Of a stretch of 64,000 nt of DNA, positions 1 through 10,214 are shown one piece after another. How positions within the stretch are numbered: the first letter of the stretch is position 1; each line of letters opens with the position of its first letter. Source of the stretch: Methanoculleus bourgensis MS2 (GTDB lineage Archaea; Halobacteriota; Methanomicrobia; Methanomicrobiales; Methanoculleaceae); contig NC_018227.2 of the NCBI RefSeq assembly GCF_000304355.2, positions 682,001 through 746,000 of the forward strand, written 5' to 3'. Made by a program: the position numbers and the translations under genes. The notes beneath the pieces are model-generated. The model was not told the origin of the DNA. It made no database searches and saw nothing but the letters and a program-made list of their open reading frames with translations.

Positions 1-486
1 TACAGCTCGAAAGGTCGTTTTTCACGGGCCATTCTCTCCCTCTATGCCAACCATAAACCGAAAGACTGGAGGAACACCGATCGGGATGTGCTCTCAAGCG
101 TGTACTATATCCTGACCGACAGACCGAATTTACATCATATATTCCCGGTGGATTACATCAACAGGAATCCCGGAAGCAACAGGCTCGACGGGAACAGCTT
201 GATGAATATCACCTATCTGACGCAGATAACAAACCTTGAGATCAGCAACAGGAATCCTCTTGAATACATTCAGGACTATTGCAATAATCCAGATTTCGAG
301 AGGGTAATGGGCAGCCATCTTCTCCCTCCGGAAATCGTTGAATGGGCACGCATGGAGATGATGCCCGCAAACGCATTGGACGTATTCATTGAGAAACGCA
401 TAGACCTGATAATCGAAGCATTACGCACGAAAGTCCCCTCCACAAACATGGAAGTGATTGATACTCGTGAGGGCTTTTCAGGGTAG
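1..486 (+). CDS. DUF262/GmrSD-type protein, C-terminal HNH part (5' truncated by window edge)
   Basis: The frame is open from base 1, so the start lies outside the window and at least 161 residues are visible. The conserved HNH-like signature HHIFPVDY followed by an N-x-L-x-N motif (GNSLMNITYLT) matches the C-terminal DUF1524-type nuclease half of DUF262/GmrSD proteins. These proteins often restrict modified phage DNA. The N-terminal ParB/Srx-like DUF262 half would lie upstream and cannot be checked. The gene sits at the edge of an accessory region rich in HEPN/MNT remnants, which fits a defence role, but that role is inferred. Confidence 0.75.
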   Translation, partial: YSSKGRFSRAILSLYANHKPKDWRNTDRDVLSSVYYILTDRPNLHHIFPVDYINRNPGSNRLDGNSLMNITYLTQITNLEISNRNPLEYIQDYCNNPDFERVMGSHLLPPEIVEWARMEMMPANALDVFIEKRIDLIIEALRTKVPSTNMEVIDTREGFSG

Positions 487-557
487 AAGGAGGGAGTCTT
501 CCCTTTTCTGTTTCTTACAGAAATGAGTTTCACCGTTGAAGGAAGGAGAGGAATACT

Positions 558-782
558 TTGAGAATCGCATGCATTGTTCCGGGAAGTTACATACAGATCT
601 GGGATAAAAAAGGAATTTCCGGCCCGCAGAATGCCGACGATATGTTTTTAGGCAGGTTATCGAGCATTTCGAAGAAATACGCTAAGGAATTTTACGACGA
701 GTCTTACTGTAACTCTTTTTCCCGGCCACCCCCTGCCGATCTGACGCCGTCTTCAATCCTGTCCGCCCCCACCCATGAGTGA
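558..782 (+). CDS. hypothetical 74-residue protein, possibly a fragment
   Basis: The ORF starts with TTG behind a good purine-rich ribosome-binding site (GGAAGGAGAGG). The first 50 residues (MRIACIVPGSYIQIWDKK...) look protein-like; the proline-rich tail looks like read-through into non-coding DNA. I recognise no family. It could be the 5' fragment of a decayed gene following the HNH gene. Confidence 0.3.
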   Translation: MRIACIVPGSYIQIWDKKGISGPQNADDMFLGRLSSISKKYAKEFYDESYCNSFSRPPPADLTPSSILSAPTHE

Positions 783-833
783 GCATGAGCCGCTTCAAAA
801 GACTGATACGGGGTGAGCGTCATACTACCCAGT

Positions 834-1184
834 ATGGAGATACGGGCGGGCGCAATGGCAGGACGCACATTAACCAGGACGGCGCGGGAGACTATCGTCG
901 CGATACTCACCCGGAACGATGCCGAATGGATCGCGATCTTCGGCTCCTATGCGCGGGGATCCGCCAACCCGGCGAGCGATATCGATATCCCGGTCCGGTT
1001 TGCCCGCACAAAAAGCCTCTTTTCGCTTGTCCGGATCGAGAACGAACTCGCCCGGGCTCTTGGCATGAAGGTGGACCTCGTCACCAAGAACGCCGTCAGT
1101 CCCTACCTTGCCGATGCAATATACCGTGATGCCGTGGTGATCTATGACGCCGGAGGACCTCGCGTATCTTCATCACATCCTTGA
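834..1184 (+). CDS. MNT-type minimal nucleotidyltransferase (antitoxin of HEPN/MNT pair)
   Basis: The protein has the minimal nucleotidyltransferase signature IFGSYARG followed by SDIDIPV. These give the GSx10DxD metal-binding centre, and a third acidic position is expected in the later KVDLV stretch. In HEPN/MNT toxin-antitoxin modules this partner AMPylates the HEPN RNase. The C-terminus overlaps the following HepT-like gene by 41 bp, the usual coupled arrangement. Starts at 813 (GTG), 834 or 855 (ATG) are all possible; 834 or 855 gives the normal family length of about 110. This copy looks intact, but its partner is frameshifted. Confidence 0.75.
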   Translation: MEIRAGAMAGRTLTRTARETIVAILTRNDAEWIAIFGSYARGSANPASDIDIPVRFARTKSLFSLVRIENELARALGMKVDLVTKNAVSPYLADAIYRDAVVIYDAGGPRVSSSHP

Positions 1185-1485
1185 TGCCATAACGAGCATC
1201 GAGGAGTTCTCCGAAGGTGTCGGCGGAGGAGCTCCGAAACCGCCGGCTGGAGCGCACCGGGATCGAGCGCATGCTGACCATTATCGGCGAGGCTGTAAAG
1301 ATGGTTCGCCGGAGTTGCGAAAAGAGTATCCGGAGATCCCCTGGAGAGAGGCTGCGGGGATGCGGGATAAGATCGTCCACCATCACTTCAGTGTAGATTA
1401 CGAAGCAGTCTTCTTGGCACTACGCGATGATCTCACGATCCTCGAGCAGAGGATCAGGGCTATTCTTAATGAGGCCGGACACTAA
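1144..1485 (+). pseudogene. HepT-like HEPN toxin with two compensating frameshifts
   Basis: The N-terminus (EDLAYLHHILDAITSIEEF) and C-terminus (YPEIPWREAAGMRDKIVHHHF, which includes the RNase-like R-x4-H region) are typical of HepT. The middle is not family-like in this frame. Translating 1217 to about 1303 one base over restores the family sequence (VSAEELRNRRLERTG... LTIIGEAVKM). The gene therefore carries one shift near 1217 and a compensating one near 1303-1308, leaving an open but scrambled central helix. Either the sequence has two errors or the toxin has been inactivated without truncation. The Arg and His of the putative active site remain. Confidence 0.7.
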
Positions 1486-1787
1486 TCCGCTGCTTCTCAC
1501 GCCCGAGAGCCGCTCCAGCGCCCGGAGCCGGCTCTCGAACTCCTCGAGTCGCAACTCTGGTGCACAAACTCCGGCCCGAAACCGCTTCGCGTTTTCTCAA
1601 GCTCCGGCCCTTCAGGCCATCGCACTCCCATAGAACGTCCTTGCGGTGCTTCCGCTCTGCTCATGGCGCCTGACAACCGGGGGCGGCATCCGGCGACATG
1701 GCAGAATGACAGAAATCCCCGGTACCATGTCCAAAAGAGCCCGAACAAAGAGAAAGGTTTTTCGCCGCTCCGTATGCACTCCCACGT
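1486..1787. other. intergenic, no gene seen
   Basis: This 302-base spacer lies between the HepT remnant and the transglutaminase-like gene. I found no convincing gene, repeat or RNA here. The long minus-strand frame crossing it is antisense to the next gene. Confidence 0.5.
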
Positions 1788-3305
1788 ATGACTCACCGAG
1801 CGATTACCGCAATCCTCGTGGCATCCGTCCTGCTCCTCATCGCTGCAGCAGGGTGCATTGCCACAACGGAAGAGAAGATCATTACTATTGCACCGGCCGA
1901 CGAGGCCTACGCCCGGGGGCTCGCCGAATACGGAGCCGGCAACTACCGGGTCGCCGAAGAACGATTTGCCGAGGCCTACGCCCTCTACACCGGTGCCGGC
2001 GATGCGGATAAGGCGCTGACGGCGAGGAATGCCATCTTCCGGACGAACCGGACGGTCATGGAGTACCCGCTCGACCGTAGCGCCGCAGAGGCGGCGCTGC
2101 GGGAGAGGGTCCCCGGGATCACCGATGCGGCGATAGCCGAATGGCTGGACACTCGCGCCCAGACGATCGTCTCGGAGAACGAGACGCTCTACTACCTCGA
2201 CGTCGCTGGCAACTACCTCTACGCGCACCCCGACGAGATGCAGAAGCAGACCGCGAGTGGTGTGGACTTCGACTACATCGGCCGGTATGCCTGGGCGGAG
2301 AACCGTCCGGAGCACGGGCCGTACGTGAACCCGGTCCGCTACGCGGGCGTCGAACGGCTCGAGATCCCGCACGAGGCGCTCCCGTCGACGGGAATCCTGA
2401 AGATCTGGTTCCCGCTCCCGGTCGAGACGGAGTCGCAGAGGAACGTCACCGTCACGAACCTCTCGGCTCCCGACTTCATCGTCGCCGGCCCGTTCACCAC
2501 AGGGGCTATCGGCTACGTCTACTACGAGGTCCCGGCCGACGCAGTCAACGGGGACCTCGTCATCACGGCGGATATCGCGTTCACCTCCTACGAGCAGATC
2601 TTCGAGGATATCGATCCGGCACTGGTCGGGGAGTACAACACGAGCGATCCTGAGTACCTGCTCTACACGAAGTCCGAGCGGAACATCGAACTCACGGACG
2701 CCGTCCGGGAGAAGGCGAGGGAGATCGTCGGAAGCGAGACGAACCCGCACCTCCAGGCGCAGATGATCTACTACCACATCATAGAGACCTACCCCTACAG
2801 CCACGTTCCGCACGGCTCGCTCGACGCCCGCGAGCCGAAAGTGGCCGAGTCGACCTATATGTTCGAGACCGATCATGGCGACTGCGGCACCCAGAGTTTG
2901 CTCTTCTCTGCATTCTGCCGGTCGCTCGGGATCCCCGCCCGCACCCTCGGCGGCTACCAGATGATCATGGCTGAGACGCCCGGCGGCCACTTCTGGTCGG
3001 AGTATTACCTGCCCGGCTACGGCTGGGTCCCCAACGACCTGACGGTCGCCGAGGCGGCCGACTGGGTTGCCATGCCCGACGAGAAGCGGACCGCGTTCAA
3101 GGACTACTACGCCGCGAACCTCGATCCAGCACGCCTCGTCATCCAGAAGAACGTCGACGCTCCGATGGACCCGGCCCTGCCCGACGACGCCGTCTCCTTC
3201 AGGGTTGTCCGGCAGTCCCCGGCGATCGTCTCCGATACGGCAGACTACGACATCGAACTCTTCTGCATGGGGTGTTTCGGGATCAGCCTTGAGACCGTCG
3301 ACTGA
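1788..3305 (+). CDS. secreted transglutaminase-like lipoprotein
   Basis: The 505-residue protein starts with a lipoprotein signal (hydrophobic stretch then AAAGC at about residue 24), so it is probably anchored outside the membrane. The C-terminal third has the papain-like transglutaminase triad layout. Cys lies in DHGDCGTQSLLF (about residue 365), His in GGHFWSEYYLPGYGW (about 402), and Asp in VPNDLT (about 418). The middle region (about 180-290) is a beta-rich domain like those preceding archaeal transglutaminase cores. It may act as a cell-surface protease or cross-linker. It follows decayed HEPN/MNT genes but seems unrelated to them. An oligo-T run at 3315-3320 could end transcription. 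Confidence 0.8.
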   Translation: MTHRAITAILVASVLLLIAAAGCIATTEEKIITIAPADEAYARGLAEYGAGNYRVAEERFAEAYALYTGAGDADKALTARNAIFRTNRTVMEYPLDRSAAEAALRERVPGITDAAIAEWLDTRAQTIVSENETLYYLDVAGNYLYAHPDEMQKQTASGVDFDYIGRYAWAENRPEHGPYVNPVRYAGVERLEIPHEALPSTGILKIWFPLPVETESQRNVTVTNLSAPDFIVAGPFTTGAIGYVYYEVPADAVNGDLVITADIAFTSYEQIFEDIDPALVGEYNTSDPEYLLYTKSERNIELTDAVREKAREIVGSETNPHLQAQMIYYHIIETYPYSHVPHGSLDAREPKVAESTYMFETDHGDCGTQSLLFSAFCRSLGIPARTLGGYQMIMAETPGGHFWSEYYLPGYGWVPNDLTVAEAADWVAMPDEKRTAFKDYYAANLDPARLVIQKNVDAPMDPALPDDAVSFRVVRQSPAIVSDTADYDIELFCMGCFGISLETVD

Positions 3306-3423
3306 TCCCGCCCATTTTTTGGCACGGGCCACTCTTCCCCCTCCTCTTTTCCCGGACTGAACCTTTGTGCCGGCGTACGGGAGATATCTATACTAAAGAG
3401 AACAGTGCATATCCCGATCAGGA

Positions 3424-3743
3424 ATGGATACCGTCACCCGCGAGGCCGGCGGGGAGTGCGCGAGGATCATCGGCATTCTCCGGGGGAACAAGAGGTACCT
3501 GGAGGAGACCTATCACGTCGGGTCCATCGGCATCTTCGGCTCGTGCCGGCGTGGCGAGGAGCGCGAAGAAAGCGACGTGGACATCCTGGTCGAGTTCTCC
3601 AGGGTGCCGGGGATCTTCGGGTTTCTCGAGACTTCGAGCGGTACCTTTCCGAGATTCTCGGTAGACCAGTGGACCTGGTCGAAAAGGGCGCGCTCAAACC
3701 CCGTATCGGCCGCCGCATCCTGAATGAGGTTATCTACGTATGA
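3424..3743 (+). pseudogene. second MNT-type nucleotidyltransferase, frameshifted
   Basis: The N-terminal part has the MNT motif IFGSCRRG and then SDVDILVEFS. After GIFGFLE (about 3630) this frame becomes nonsense. The frame one base over continues as FERYLSEILGRPVDLVEKG and ends ILNEVIYV at 3743, exactly what the family shows. A single-base shift near 3630 therefore splits the gene. Its true end overlaps the start of a HepT fragment at 3740 by four bases, the usual MNT/HEPN coupling. Confidence 0.75.
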
Positions 3744-3859
3744 CGGCTCCGCGGGACACCTTCGACTATCTGGACGATATCCTTGACGCCGTCGAGAAGA
3801 TCGAGATCTTCACCCGGGGTATGTCGTATGAGGAGTTATGGAAGACGGCCTGGCACTAA
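3740..3859 (+). pseudogene. HepT-like HEPN N-terminal fragment
   Basis: ATG at 3740 overlaps the MNT stop. It encodes 39 residues, beginning MTAPRDTFDYLDDILDAVEK and continuing IFTRGMSYEEL, which is the first two helices of HepT. The frame ends at 3857-3859 and the catalytic R-x4-H half is absent. This is a truncated HEPN toxin, the partner of the frameshifted MNT gene before it. Confidence 0.7.
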
Positions 3860-4027
3860 AGATAGAGTGGATTGCTCTCATTGTAAGCGGTAATAGCGTA
3901 TATCTATTACACCATCATACAGGACTTCTTGGACGTCAACAGTATTGTCGTTGTTTTATGGACCGTGTTGAACCTGGCACTGGTCTACAGGGTCGTCGCC
4001 TCACTGCGTCAACCAACAGCGGGGTGA
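3838..4027 (+). pseudogene. possible frameshifted small membrane-protein remnant
   Basis: Reading IEWIALIVS from the ATG at 3838 and then shifting one base near 3890 gives IAYIYYTIIQDFLDVNS followed by a strongly hydrophobic VVVLWTVLNLALVYRVV, ending at the TGA at 4025-4027. The combined reading looks like two transmembrane helices. No family is recognised. Chance hydrophobicity remains possible. The rest of the interval up to 4343 shows nothing convincing. Confidence 0.3.
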
Positions 4028-4343
4028 GAGGCGGGTACGGACCCGACAGTATTCCCGATCGCATAAGGCTTAACCGGAGTCTGTGACCATCTGCATGGAA
4101 GCGGAGCCGGTCTTATACCCGGCGGTCGGGGCTTTCTTTGAGGACGGCTGGAGAATGCGTTCTCTATCCGCATTACATCCGGGACTGTAACGCGAGTGCC
4201 GGCCAACCATGCTCCCCCCCGCGAGGCAGCAGATGGTAGAGAGCACGGGACGGCCGGCGCAGTTCCCGCAGCGTTTCCCTGCGATCGCGTGCCGGCGCAC
4301 TTTCACAAGAGTCATAACGCCCGGGAGAGAACCCACTCTTCTG

Positions 4344-6575
<2,232 letters not shown>

Positions 6576-6697
6576 AGGTATTGAAATGATCTCGCTGTCA
6601 GTAAACGCCTTCTCATCGTTAGCAACGCCGAGGGGAAACCACTTTTTCTTCGTCCAATGAAATTACAACCGTACCTATTCCCTGTCGTTAACTGGGT

Positions 6698-8857
6698 TTA
6701 CACATCTTCAGATCCAAACGGGGCAACTGTTCTGGGTGGAGCAACCGCTATATCGAGGTATTTCTTGGCAAAATCTATTGCAAGCAGATCTGCTGGTATG
6801 TATCGATCGTATTTCTCTGTGATCAGATCGTCGTATTTTTGTGCAATTTCTGTTTCTGGGGGAGCGTTGGATAGAATCTCTGTATAAAAGTGCAAAATCT
6901 CATTGGAGTCTGCGCCTTCAAAGAAGAGAGCAATATCTTTTTCACGAATGTCAAAACCTCCATAACAAGATCCAAGAATTCGAAGGGTGCGTAGAGCCGC
7001 CGAACCTGCCCAGGGGAACCAGAAGGTGCCGTTTGACACCGGTATAAGGTCATAATCCGCGATTTCCACGGCCCTAGCAGTAGATCGAGCCGAAGCGAGG
7101 AGTGCTTTGCCCGGTGTGTCGAGGTACACCGGGATATTATCTGAAAGGAGCAAGTGACGCATCTTTCGGTGGATAGTTGGGTGAGTATTAGCTTCTCCGC
7201 TACCGGGGAAATATGGTACCTTGCCTCCGCTGGATGGTTGAACTGTGATTTCTTTCCTGTCCAGATCTACATTGAGGACTTCCCAGCGTTGCCCCGCGAG
7301 GATCAGATGCTGCAAGTTTTCTATGCCGAAGGTATATGCAATGCTACCAATCTGTTTGCTCTTCCAGAGCACTCTTATCCCAGGTTCTGTCTGGAAACAG
7401 GCATAAAAGTCCATACGGCGCACAATTCGCTCTCCCTGTAACCCTAAAATAAGCAGTCCTCCTGCATCCTGCTCAATAAGATCGGCGTCAGCCATGCTCC
7501 GCAGGATACTAATAAACTCCGACTGTGTCACCCAAGTAAAGGCTCCTTTTGCCACAAGTACATCATAGAGTGTAGCTGCCCCAGCGCCACCCCTCTCAGT
7601 GATGACACTAAGAATTTGCTGAATAATGGTAGAGTAATGCGGCAGATCGGTTTTGGGGGGCTCACACCACTTGTCGAGCATGAGCTCGAAGAGAGCGAGC
7701 GCACGGAGGAGTGAGGGGTAGAGTTGGTCGACGAGATCCGTCTCCTTCTTGTGCGCTTCGTGGATGAACATAATCATGACGGACGTAGCCCCCTCCCTTC
7801 GACCGCTTCTTCCAAGGCGCTGGCAGAGGGAGTGCACTGACCAAGGGGCTCCGATCTGTCCGACCCGGGAAACATCCCCGACGTCGATGCCGAGTTCAAG
7901 AGTGCTCGAACAGAATGTTGCTGTCGGATGCCCTGACTTCAGGGCCGTCTCGGTTTCCTCCCGCTCAGATTTTGAGAGGGAGCCATGGTGGATTCTAAAT
8001 AAGTTGGGTAATTTTGCTTCTTTGAGGGTTCGGTTCACTCGATCGGTATAGAGTTCCAGGTTTGAGCGACTATTAATGAAGATCAGGCTATTTTTACCGT
8101 AAAAATGGTGAATAACATCTTCAGAGAGTTTCATCAGGGCTGGTTCCTCATTCTTATCGCCTTCAGAGGCTGAGTCAAAGAGATATCCTTTGATGAGGAA
8201 TGAGATGTCCTTCTCTCCGCCTTTATCTAATATAATTTGCACACGTTCTGGATTTCTGGGTGATAACCACCTTTGTGTGGCGGGAAGATCGCCCAATGTT
8301 GCTGAAAGACCAATGATACGGGGTGTTATTGCACTGATCTGGGCAATTCTTGTGAGAAGGCTTTTCAGGTGCATACCTCGCTCTGTTCCGATGAAGGCAT
8401 GTACCTCATCGATGACGATGAAAGGGAGTGAGTGGAAGAGGGAAGGCAACTGGGAGGAGTGGTTAATAAAGAGAGACTCAATTGACTCAGGTGTGATCAG
8501 TAGTACTCCCGATGGTTCCGCCAGGAATCGCTTTTTTTGCGCACTCCCTACGTCTCCATGCCACCTGAAGACAGGGATCTCTGCTGCATCACAGAGTTCC
8601 TCAAGACGTCTGAACTGGTCATTAATGAGAGCCTTGAGCGGACCAACATAGAGTGCCTGGACCCCTTTCTCCCTTCGCGCAATGATGGCAGAGAGGATGG
8701 GGAGAAAGGCTGCCTCTGTCTTGCCTGATGCGGTCGCTGCAGAAATGATCAGATGATCCGTACTGTTACTGACCGCAAAGATAGCCTCAACCTGAATCTG
8801 GCGCAGTTTGTTCCAGCGCATTCTATACAATTCCTGTTGAATTGCTGGATGAAGCAA
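6698..8857 (-). CDS. Lhr/BrxHI-like DEVH-box helicase
   Basis: This is a 719-residue superfamily 2 helicase. It has motif I TASGKTEAA (residues 42-50), motif II DEVH (150-153), a motif III-like LSATLGD, and motif VI QRLGRSGRR. It resembles the Lhr-like helicase BrxHI of type 2 BREX and Lhr-type repair helicases. It is the last gene of a three-gene operon, 33 bp after the BrxD-like ATPase. Base composition is visibly more AT-rich than in the flanking genes, which suggests transfer. A nucleic-acid remodelling role powered with its ATPase partner is inferred; the target is unknown. Confidence 0.85.
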   Translation of the reverse strand: MLHPAIQQELYRMRWNKLRQIQVEAIFAVSNSTDHLIISAATASGKTEAAFLPILSAIIARREKGVQALYVGPLKALINDQFRRLEELCDAAEIPVFRWHGDVGSAQKKRFLAEPSGVLLITPESIESLFINHSSQLPSLFHSLPFIVIDEVHAFIGTERGMHLKSLLTRIAQISAITPRIIGLSATLGDLPATQRWLSPRNPERVQIILDKGGEKDISFLIKGYLFDSASEGDKNEEPALMKLSEDVIHHFYGKNSLIFINSRSNLELYTDRVNRTLKEAKLPNLFRIHHGSLSKSEREETETALKSGHPTATFCSSTLELGIDVGDVSRVGQIGAPWSVHSLCQRLGRSGRREGATSVMIMFIHEAHKKETDLVDQLYPSLLRALALFELMLDKWCEPPKTDLPHYSTIIQQILSVITERGGAGAATLYDVLVAKGAFTWVTQSEFISILRSMADADLIEQDAGGLLILGLQGERIVRRMDFYACFQTEPGIRVLWKSKQIGSIAYTFGIENLQHLILAGQRWEVLNVDLDRKEITVQPSSGGKVPYFPGSGEANTHPTIHRKMRHLLLSDNIPVYLDTPGKALLASARSTARAVEIADYDLIPVSNGTFWFPWAGSAALRTLRILGSCYGGFDIREKDIALFFEGADSNEILHFYTEILSNAPPETEIAQKYDDLITEKYDRYIPADLLAIDFAKKYLDIAVAPPRTVAPFGSEDV

Positions 8858-8890
8858 GGAAAAGGCATCTCTCGTCAGTTGTCTCTCCTC

Positions 8891-10201
8891 CTATAATCTG
8901 AACGTCACAAGGTCATCGTCTCTACAACTCGCCTTCTCATCCTTGGACTCATCTGTATACATTTTAGAGGACGGTCCTGAAAGGAGTTCTTCCCACTTCG
9001 TACCGGGGTTCTGTTCGAGCACAGAAAGTAACCCGACGAACTTCTTCACGGCGTCACGAGGGGTCTGATAGAACTCGGCTCCCAGCACATTGGAGCAATA
9101 CCCCATAAACTGGATGAGGCCATCGTCAGGGAGTAGATACTGAGATGGGTCACCTTTGGCGAATACGTTCCTGATATTGTGAAAGAGAACAAAGAGATCT
9201 TCTGCTGTTAGGTTATTCAACTTGATTACCGGCCCGGATGTGTCTATCAATCCGTTGATGGCAAACTCATTTTCACGGAGTCTGGATGCCAGAGCCTCAT
9301 AACTTGCGATTCCCCTACGTGAGTCGGCAAGAAATTCATCTGTTCCTGCGAAGATGAACCCGATGCCTGAGACACTGCCCTGAAGGCAGTCATTCACGAT
9401 GCGGAGAAGCATCTCATAATTTGCGTTTCTTGCCTGTGTACTGTTAAGACGATGAGAGAGCACCCCCATTTCATCGAGACTGACAATGAGCCCTGCATAC
9501 CCAGCCATCCTAACAAAAGCTGCCCAGAGTTTGAGATAATCATAGATGTTCTGGTCTTTTATGATCGTCCTGACTCCGAGATCATCACGCGCTTCTCCCT
9601 TTGTTTCATACTCACCTGATAGCCACCTGATGGCCGATGCGGTGAGAGCATCGTCACCTCGCTGGAACCCCTCATAATACCGCCCGAGAACACTTGCGAA
9701 GTCATACCCGCTGACAAAATCCTGAAGTGGTCGGAGTTCATGATGAATTGCACGAATAATCTCTTCGTCGCTTTTTCCTTCCCGCCTGAGGCGATGGTCG
9801 AGATCTGAAATCCAGCGCTCAATCACGCTCGGAAGTCCTCTCCCTTCAGGTTTTGCACGAGTGGCCATGGAGTGCATCAACTCGGTATAAAGTGCCTTTG
9901 CCTGACCTCCTGTGGCATGCAGGCGACGGTCAGGAGTGATGTCTGCTTGAACCACTACAAACTTTTTCTCCAATGCAACAAGACGGGATAGGTTCAGAAA
10001 AAAGCTTTTTCCTGATCCATAACGGCCAACGATAAAGCGAATTGTGGCCCCATCATCGATAATACGATCGAGATCAGTGATGATCGCATTGATCTCATCT
10101 TTTCTTCCGACTTGAATATGCTGGAGGCCTACTTTGGGGACAACACCTGCGAGCAAAGACTGAATAATTGCGCTTCGTTCACGCAGCTTTATTTGAACCA
10201 T
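8891..10201 (-). CDS. BrxD-like P-loop ATPase (DUF2791 family)
   Basis: This 436-residue ATPase has Walker A GRYGSGKSFF (about 59-68), a Walker B-like IVSLDEMG (about 239-246) and a sensor-like FIFAGTDEF. The start VPKVGLQHIQVGR and overall layout match DUF2791, the BrxD ATPase that in type 2 BREX sits beside BrxHI. Starting 14 bp after the TerB-domain gene and followed by the helicase, it is clearly co-transcribed with both. It probably oligomerises and loads or regulates the helicase, but this is inference from neighbourhood. Confidence 0.82.
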   Translation of the reverse strand: MVQIKLRERSAIIQSLLAGVVPKVGLQHIQVGRKDEINAIITDLDRIIDDGATIRFIVGRYGSGKSFFLNLSRLVALEKKFVVVQADITPDRRLHATGGQAKALYTELMHSMATRAKPEGRGLPSVIERWISDLDHRLRREGKSDEEIIRAIHHELRPLQDFVSGYDFASVLGRYYEGFQRGDDALTASAIRWLSGEYETKGEARDDLGVRTIIKDQNIYDYLKLWAAFVRMAGYAGLIVSLDEMGVLSHRLNSTQARNANYEMLLRIVNDCLQGSVSGIGFIFAGTDEFLADSRRGIASYEALASRLRENEFAINGLIDTSGPVIKLNNLTAEDLFVLFHNIRNVFAKGDPSQYLLPDDGLIQFMGYCSNVLGAEFYQTPRDAVKKFVGLLSVLEQNPGTKWEELLSGPSSKMYTDESKDEKASCRDDDLVTFRL

Positions 10202-10214
10202 ATCACTCCACCAT

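Noticed and set aside
1497-3332. 611-codon open frame on the minus strand
   Set aside because: It is antisense to the transglutaminase-like gene, has a valine/arginine-biased composition typical of shadow frames in GC-rich DNA, and shows no motif.
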